Assembly (NCBI GenBank): GCA_027596195.1
Contig: JADGJG010000689.1
Coordinates: 1 to 14,151 of the forward strand
DNA length: 14,151 bases
DNA from: Podochytrium sp. JEL0797
Taxonomy: Eukaryota; Chytridiomycota; Chytridiomycetes; Chytridiales; Chytriomycetaceae
Reading direction: 5' to 3'
The notes beneath the pieces were generated by a model. It saw only the letters and a program-made list of their open reading frames with translations. It did not search any database and had not been told where the DNA came from. The stretch's first letter is position 1, and every line of letters starts with the position of its first letter. Made by a program: the position numbers and the translations under genes. Below are positions 9,114 through 14,151 of this stretch, piece after piece.

Positions 9114-11753
9114 ATGAGCGCGTCGTTGGGCCCATGGCTCGCCTCCATGATCGATTCAAACCAAACCCTCCTCCTTGCAGGCTCCAACGCCACTAAACAC
9201 GCTCTCATCACCCAGTTGCGCGATCATTTGACTCAAGACGGGGAATTGCAAGTCGTCACACACTATTACAATTTCGCAAAGACGGTGCAGGATCGCGGTT
9301 CTTTTGAGTTGGCGAGGTTGTTGGAAACGTTGGATACCGTTCTTGCGGCTCAAATCGAGTTAAACGCGGGGTCTGACGCGTCGTTGTCTTCGACTTCGCG
9401 AACAGGGTCGAGGTGCAGCTCAAGCGTGTTGGTTACGACTTGTACGAATACATCTTCAACTGAAAATTCGAGCTCTTGTGGGTCGTCATCTGAGTCCAAC
9501 AGTTCGATTTCGACGAGCACTGTGCGGGTCGCGTCCACGATCGAGTCGACGGAGGCGTCTACGGATACTTCTCGGTCAAGAGATTCTTGTTCGACACTGT
9601 CTTCTTGTGCTGGGGTTTCAAGTCGATCGTCGGGGTCGAGTGCGGCACAAGATTCGCAGCATAGATCGTCGTCTACGTCCTCGTCGAGTCTGGATATGAG
9701 CTCATTGGGGTCTAGTTCATTGGGTAAACCACGAATCTTTGTAAACACGCGTCTTTCTCAACATTGATTAGATTCCAGTGATTCCAAAACATCCTCTTCC
9801 GAGTCGAGTCGCGTTTCCAGTCGATTGAATTCCTCGTTTTGTAGCGGGACGCAAACAAGTGGAACTACCGGTGTCACTTCCTTGACTCCTTCGGCGGTTT
9901 CGAAATCCAGTGAATCGAAGCTTTCAACGTCGACAGAGGGATCGTCTTTGTCTCGAAACAGCGATTCTTCAGGGTCTCTGAACTCTGGGAGTACTTGTGC
10001 TTCCCGTGATATCTCAACCGACGATTCCAAGAGCACTCTCCAAGCGAGTCACAGTACTTTGGATTCAGATTCGGGCCCATCCTCTTCAAATCGTGCTTTG
10101 ACTTCATTTGCCTCCACCAGCACGTCTCAATTCTTGGTTGCGTCCTCAACTTCTACCGACCCTAGCGCGACAAGCGACACGTCAGCGGACTCTGAATTCA
10201 CCACCAAATCATCAAGCGCAAGAACCTATTCCACTTCAACCATCGCCTCTCAAACCTCCACCACCAGCTCACAACCCGCCTCCACCTCCTCCTCATCCTC
10301 TACACAAACAACCCACATCTCCCGCATCCTCACCAACGCGCGTCTCCTCAAAGACAAGTACCGCATGCAACTCTTGCTCGTGATTCCTACCGCCGGTCTG
10401 TTTGGACACGACGTCCTCCCCCCACGCGCGAGGAGACGATGGTGGAAATGCGTGGAGTCTTTAAATCGCGTGATGGCGGGAGGAGAAGCTGGGATCGTCG
10501 CGGTGTTTGTGACGGAGCCGTTTGAGGTTGGTCCTATGAGTGTGGAGGAGGAACGGAAGCTGGGGTGGAAGGCGACACGGGTGGAAGGTGGGTCTGTGCC
10601 GAGGAGTACGTTTTTTCGGATGGAAAGGAATATGGGGATGTTTGGGTGTGATTTTTTGAGGGGGCGAGGTGGGGATCGGGTTTTGGGGGTGGATGCGGGT
10701 GGGGGTGTGGAGGTTTGGAGGGTTGAAAAAGAGGAGGTGGTGGAGGAGAAAGAGTGCGTTCGGGATTCGGAAATGGTTGAGGTTGGTGTGGATCTAGAAG
10801 CCTTGTTGGAAGATCCGTGGTATATATACACGGCGTTGAAACGGTCTTCTAAGGAGAAGGTGGGCATGTCGTATTTGTTGAAACAACTCGCCATCGCGCC
10901 GTTGAGCTCTGATATTTTGGAGGGTGATCGCTCGTGTCCGCGATATGCATTCTTGACGGTCGCTGAGGCGGTCGTTTCGCGGTTGGGAGATGTGGAACGT
11001 GGGATCGAGTTTGTGTTTGATTTTGAACCTGCGGTGCAGAATCCGAGGTTGTGGTGGAAATTGGCGCACACGATTGTGTCTGGGAGGAGTTGTGTCAGTG
11101 AGCGGAGTGCAAGTGGGAGAGTGTTGTTGGCGCTTTTGGCGCGGTGTGGCATGGATCGACGCAAGTTTTATGGATTCGTTGTGAGGGAGTTGGGTGGAAT
11201 GTGGTTATACGATGCTGTGATGGCTTCCCTGCAAGTTGCGTTTTCAATCAAGTTGGTGCGTTGGCGAACGCGGGTGGAGAGAGGGGTGTTGAAGGAAAAG
11301 ATGTGGTTGTTGGTGGCTGCTGCTGGGTTGATGAGTGTGTTTGGTGAAGTTGTGGATCTGCGAAAGTGTGGAAAGGAAATCAAGCAGCTCTGGATTGCGG
11401 GGGTTTCGAAAGGAATTCGCGAGTGCTTCAAAATTGCTATTGGTGTGGGTGAAGGGTCCTCTTTGGTTCCTGACATGATTTCCGAGGCGTGTATGAATTT
11501 AATGGCGTGTTTGCCAGTTCTTGTCAGGGCGAGTGATGTGGATGGAATGGGTCGAGTGGATTGGGAGACTGTGGAAGATGTTGCCAGTGTGTTTCCGTGC
11601 TGGAAAACGCGTGATGCAGCGTCGTTCTTGATGAGGAAATTGGAAGTTGTGGCTCGAAAAGCGGGACGGAATGCAAACAGAGTTGCGGCCAGTTGGCAGT
11701 CGGGGTGTTTGAGGCAGCAAATGCATCCATGCATGATGTCGAGAATAGAGTGA
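9114..11753 (+). CDS. Unrecognised 863-residue protein with a large Ser/Thr-rich insertion, two exons
   Basis: I do not recognise this gene. Exons 9114..9723 and 9772..11753 join across a 48-nt intron (GTAAAC...TTAG) at a GAT codon; without splicing, a TGA at 9765..9767 ends the frame. Residues 1 to 85 look folded and include TLLLAGSNATKHALITQL, which resembles a Walker A strand-loop-helix that keeps the lysine but not the two glycines or Ser/Thr. Residues about 86 to 384 are roughly half Ser and Thr, written with all kinds of Ser codon. Residues 385 to 863 are folded again: RMQLLLVIPTAGLFG and AGIVAVFVTEPF resemble the Walker B and sensor strands of a P-loop protein, and a long helical C-terminus rich in W, C, V and R follows. 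There is no signal peptide and no clear membrane segment. A degenerate P-loop protein with a disordered insertion is the best structural guess, with no functional name. Confidence 0.78.
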
Positions 11754-11765
11754 CGTTTAATATAT

Positions 11766-11864
11766 TATCTTGTGAAGTTTCCGTCTCGTTGCTCCAAATA
11801 GCCATTTTTCATATCTGACCAAATAATCTTGTGAAGTTTCCGTCCAGTTTCATATCTGACCAAA
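11766..11864. repeat. Imperfect tandem repeat between two convergent genes
   Basis: Two copies of a unit begin with ATCTTGTGAAGTTTCCGTC (11767..11785 and 11826..11844) and end with TTTCATATCTGACCAAA (11807..11823 and 11848..11864). The first copy has 21 nt between the two blocks and the second has 3 nt, so the second is an 18-nt internally shortened copy. The blocks themselves are identical, which points to recent duplication or constraint. The repeat lies in the 3' flank shared by the unknown gene and the oxidoreductase gene. No ORF or tRNA-like fold is evident in it. Confidence 0.9.
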
Positions 11865-11954
11865 CGATAAGTGAGTATTCGAAAGATTATTGTGCAAACA
11901 AACTTATTCTTGATGGGGGTGGAGCGTAAATTTTTAAAAAATACATTTGGAGGT

Positions 11955-13472
11955 TTACAAAGAAAAAGCGTAGTTGATCGGTGGCTCGCCCATCCCAACG
12001 CGTTCCATCGAAGCTTCCATCCGCTTCTCAGAGATCAAAAAGCTTTGCGGAAATTCAACAGACACAGGCACCCCAACCACCATTTTCGCAACTTCCAACC
12101 CCGTCAAGAAACACCGAGACATTCCGTGCCCCGAAAACCCAGCAATCAGAAACTCCCCTCGCGCGTCACACCCATCCACAAACCCGTTCAACTCCCCAAC
12201 AAGTGGGAACCCGTCAACAGTGAATCCCATGATTCCAGACCACTCATTTTCAACCGTCACTTGACCTGTTTCTTGCCGCTCACCATCCACCAATCTGTGC
12301 ACGTACTCTCGCAAGTGCGATGAAACGGTGGGATGGAGGTTACCAATGCGGTCATCTGAAACACCAACATCCCTGCCTGGGGCCAGGTACCGCATTCCAC
12401 CCAACACGATTCTCCCATCAGGCCTCTCGCTGAGATATTCGTATCCATTGTTCACACTCATTCCCCAAACGCGATTCAGTCTCTCCTCAGAATATCGAAT
12501 CGGTTCAGATACAACGACTTGGTTCCTGACGGGAAGAATGGGGATCGTGGGGAGGAGTGCACTTGCCCACGCGTTGGTTGCGTGAACGACTGTTTTGGCA
12601 CGCATGGTCTCACCGGTGGATGTGTGGAGTGTGAACAATGAGTCGGTGGGACCCGAGGTGCGTTCGATTGCGGTGATGGTTGTGTTTGGGAAGAAGGAGG
12701 CCGGGGAAACACGCGACGCGTTACACGCCTCGTGTGCGATGGCGAGGACGAGACGCGCGGGGTGGACTTGATGCGCGTGCAGGTCAGCGATGAGGGTTTT
12801 GGATTCGTGGATGTGGAAGTGGGAGATAGGAATGCGTTCTTTCGCGTCTTGTAACGAGAGGTTGTGTTGGGAAATGGAGGGAGTGTGGGTTCCTTGGGAT
12901 TCGAGGAAGGTGAAGTCGGTTTGGATGGAGGCTTGTTCGGCGTTTGTTGAGAAGCTTTGGATTCCTCTGTCTTCGAGAGGAGTGCACATGGGGTCTGGTT
13001 GTGTGCTGTGGGTGGATGTGAATTCCTCGCAGAAGGCAGCGATGGCTGCCACGTTCGCGTGGTCGAAATGGTAAAGTCGCATGGCTTCTTTGTCTCCCAG
13101 TTTCTTTGCATATCGGGAAATGCAGGTATCGATGTTTGGCCTTCGAATACTCGCGTTAAGACATTGCTGAGGGGGGAGAGACCAGACAGTGACTCACCAC
13201 AGCAAACCGCCATTCCGCCCCGTGGCACCGCCCGCAACCGTCCCGCGACTGTCGACCACGGCAACTTTACGGGTTGGTTCGAGATTCAGCAAATGCAGGG
13301 CCGTGCTGAAGCCAGAGATTCCCGCGCCAATAATGACGGTGTCAAACACCGTTTCCGTTTTGGAAGCAGCGGGAAGTGGGGCGGATCCGCCCATGGTTTG
13401 GAGCCAGTAGGAAGAGGGTGTGTTGGCGACGGGAAACGAGGCGGGTTTGCGGTGGGCTGGGGCTGCGAGCAT
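11955..13472 (-). CDS. FAD-dependent oxidoreductase, DAO family (fungal type), two exons
   Basis: Members oxidise amines or amino acids with FAD and release hydrogen peroxide; the substrate here is unknown. Exons (minus strand) are 13472..13198 and 13140..11955 with a 57-nt intron, giving 486 residues. The N-terminus has the fungal-type lead PVANTPSSYWL before the FAD-binding strand VIIGAGISGFSTALHLL (GxGxxG at 49..54), an Asp ending the second strand (VVD, 74), and GATGRNGG (82..89). The splice yields GGLLW-PNID, normal for the family. Later motifs are VVHATNAWASALLP (276..), PVRNQ, GRIVLGGMRY (334..343), EWSGIMGFTVDGFPLVG (391..407) and GFSGHGM (426..432). ATG 13472 has AAA before it, and no in-frame ATG lies further upstream in the open frame. 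No targeting peptide or C-terminal peroxisomal tripeptide is seen (it ends AFSL). Confidence 0.92.
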
Positions 13473-13787
13473 TTTTTGGAACTGTTTTCGGGTGCTTGGG
13501 TGTCTGCTTGGGTGGGGAGATTTCCGATCATTTTCGCCGCAATCACAGATTTTGTGATGCGCCACAACATTTTTTCCGGTTTTTAGGAGGGTCAGGGAAA
13601 CGAGACACAGGTGAAACAACAGCTATTGATACTCCTGCTCGCTACATTGGAACAGCTTATCAAGTCGGAATGATTTGCTACCGAGTCGGGTCTCCTCGCG
13701 TGCAGGAGGTGGGACTCTGGATCGCGTTCGGGGGTTTCGCGGCGACGCGGGTCGTGAACTTGGGGAGAGTGAATTGGCTTGTGTAAG
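13473..13787. promoter_or_regulatory. Divergent upstream region of the oxidoreductase and the right-edge gene
   Basis: This stretch of about 315 bp lies between the two divergent genes. Open frames cross it on both strands, but none has a recognisable domain or a supported start. I see no clear TATA box or repeated motif; it presumably carries promoter and 5' UTR sequence, possibly also an undetected first exon of the right-edge gene. Confidence 0.4.
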
Positions 13788-14151
13788 ATGGAGTCGCCGT
13801 ATTTGGACTTGTCATTCGAGATTGGAAAAACGCGTTTCGAACTGCCCTGAATCTGTCACCAAAAACCTCAAGTCCTCCCTCCCAGAGGCCGAAGCCAAGC
13901 TTCGCCCCCGCAACACGCTGTTCAGGAAGAGCTTCTGCCTCATTCTAATGACTTTCGTTATCTTTCTGGTGCCCAGTTCGGTCTCCAAGTTTCCCTACTG
14001 GCTCGACTGTTCCCACAACCACCCATACTTCCCCGAATCGGGAATGGCCAACATTTCATACGCGACTGTTCAAGGCTCTCAGTTTCCAACCAACCTGCCT
14101 TCTGTCCAAGACGTTTGCTCCAAGGTCCTCAACAGAACATTGATGAACAAA
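13788..14151 (+). CDS. 5' part of an unrecognised membrane-anchored or secreted protein (partial, start unresolved)
   Basis: From about 13886 to the right edge one frame reads as convincing coding sequence: a charged segment (EAEAKLRPRNTLFRKS), a hydrophobic stretch (FCLILMTFVIFLVPSSV) and then a region with LDCSHNHPYFPESG, one more Cys and N-glycosylation sequons NIS and NRT. This layout fits a type II membrane protein or a secreted protein with a long signal region. The frame has no ATG before 13948, which lies within the hydrophobic stretch. One way out is ATG 13788 (AAG before it) spliced from 13833 to 13886, removing 52 nt with a CTGAAT branch-like site and CCCAG acceptor, but the donor GTTTCG is weak. 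A simple start at 13948 or an upstream exon is also possible. I cannot name the family, and the gene continues beyond the window. Confidence 0.5.

Noticed and set aside
9765..9767. In-frame TGA in the unknown gene, suggesting stop-codon readthrough, a pseudogene or two adjacent genes
   Set aside because: A 48-nt GTAAAC...TTAG intron at 9724..9771 removes it and keeps the same Ser-rich frame, so an ordinary intron explains it.
10250..11164. 304-codon minus-strand open frame opposite the unknown gene
   Set aside because: Low-complexity Ser/Thr/Pro composition and no motif; the plus-strand reading has a normal mixed, helix-like composition.
12476..13264. A 262-codon minus-strand open frame overlapping the oxidoreductase
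   Set aside because: It is Pro/Ser/Thr-rich with no motifs, while the alternative frame carries the full set of DAO family motifs.
13376..13786. Plus-strand open frame of 136 codons across the oxidoreductase start
   Set aside because: It is antisense to the oxidoreductase N-terminus and its tail shows no recognisable feature.
1..14151. tRNA, rRNA, CRISPR, transposon or defence-system content
   Set aside because: No cloverleaf-like tRNA, rRNA signature, regular repeat-spacer array, terminal inverted repeats or transposase/reverse-transcriptase motifs were noticed by eye; the window is explained by ordinary fungal genes.

Overview
The window looks like a gene-dense fungal nuclear chromosome segment. 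I read eight protein-coding genes, five complete multi-exon genes plus one two-exon gene of unknown function, and a partial gene at each edge. The introns are short (46 to 104 nt) with GT(or GC)...AG borders and often a CTAAC/CTAAT-like branch site near the 3' end. Spacing is tight (41 to 588 bp), and there are no operons, tRNAs, rRNAs, CRISPR arrays or transposons. An LRRC40-like protein next to typical fungal families (14-helix DHA2 transporter, fungal-type DAO oxidoreductase, arrestin-fold protein) suggests an early-diverging fungus, perhaps chytrid-like. That placement is inference only.

Left part: the 3' end of an unrecognised gene (ends 295, + strand) is followed by TDP1 (409..2038, + strand, three exons), the enzyme that removes stalled topoisomerase I peptides from DNA 3' ends. 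TDP1 converges tail to tail, with only 41 bp between stop codons, on a five-exon minus-strand gene (5115..2080). That gene encodes a 936-residue arrestin-fold protein with a coiled coil, a glutamine tract and a C-terminal four-cysteine motif. One of its introns appears to be GC-AG.

Middle part: a 588-bp shared upstream region separates the arrestin-like gene from a divergent DHA2-type MFS drug:proton antiporter (5704..7549, + strand). Next on the same strand are an LRRC40-like leucine-rich-repeat protein (7718..8967) and a gene I do not recognise (9114..11753). The latter carries a Ser/Thr-rich insertion of about 300 residues inside what may be a degenerate P-loop domain.

Right part: a minus-strand FAD-dependent oxidoreductase of the DAO family (13472..11955) converges on the unknown gene across a 200-bp gap that holds an imperfect tandem repeat. 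Divergent from it, the 5' part of a probable membrane or secreted protein runs off the right edge; its start is unresolved.

The genes do not form an evident pathway. The one neighbour pair with a plausible functional link is the divergent arrestin-like and transporter pair, because alpha-arrestins commonly control fungal transporter turnover. All exon joins were derived by reading frame and splice signals by eye; no search or transcript data were available.
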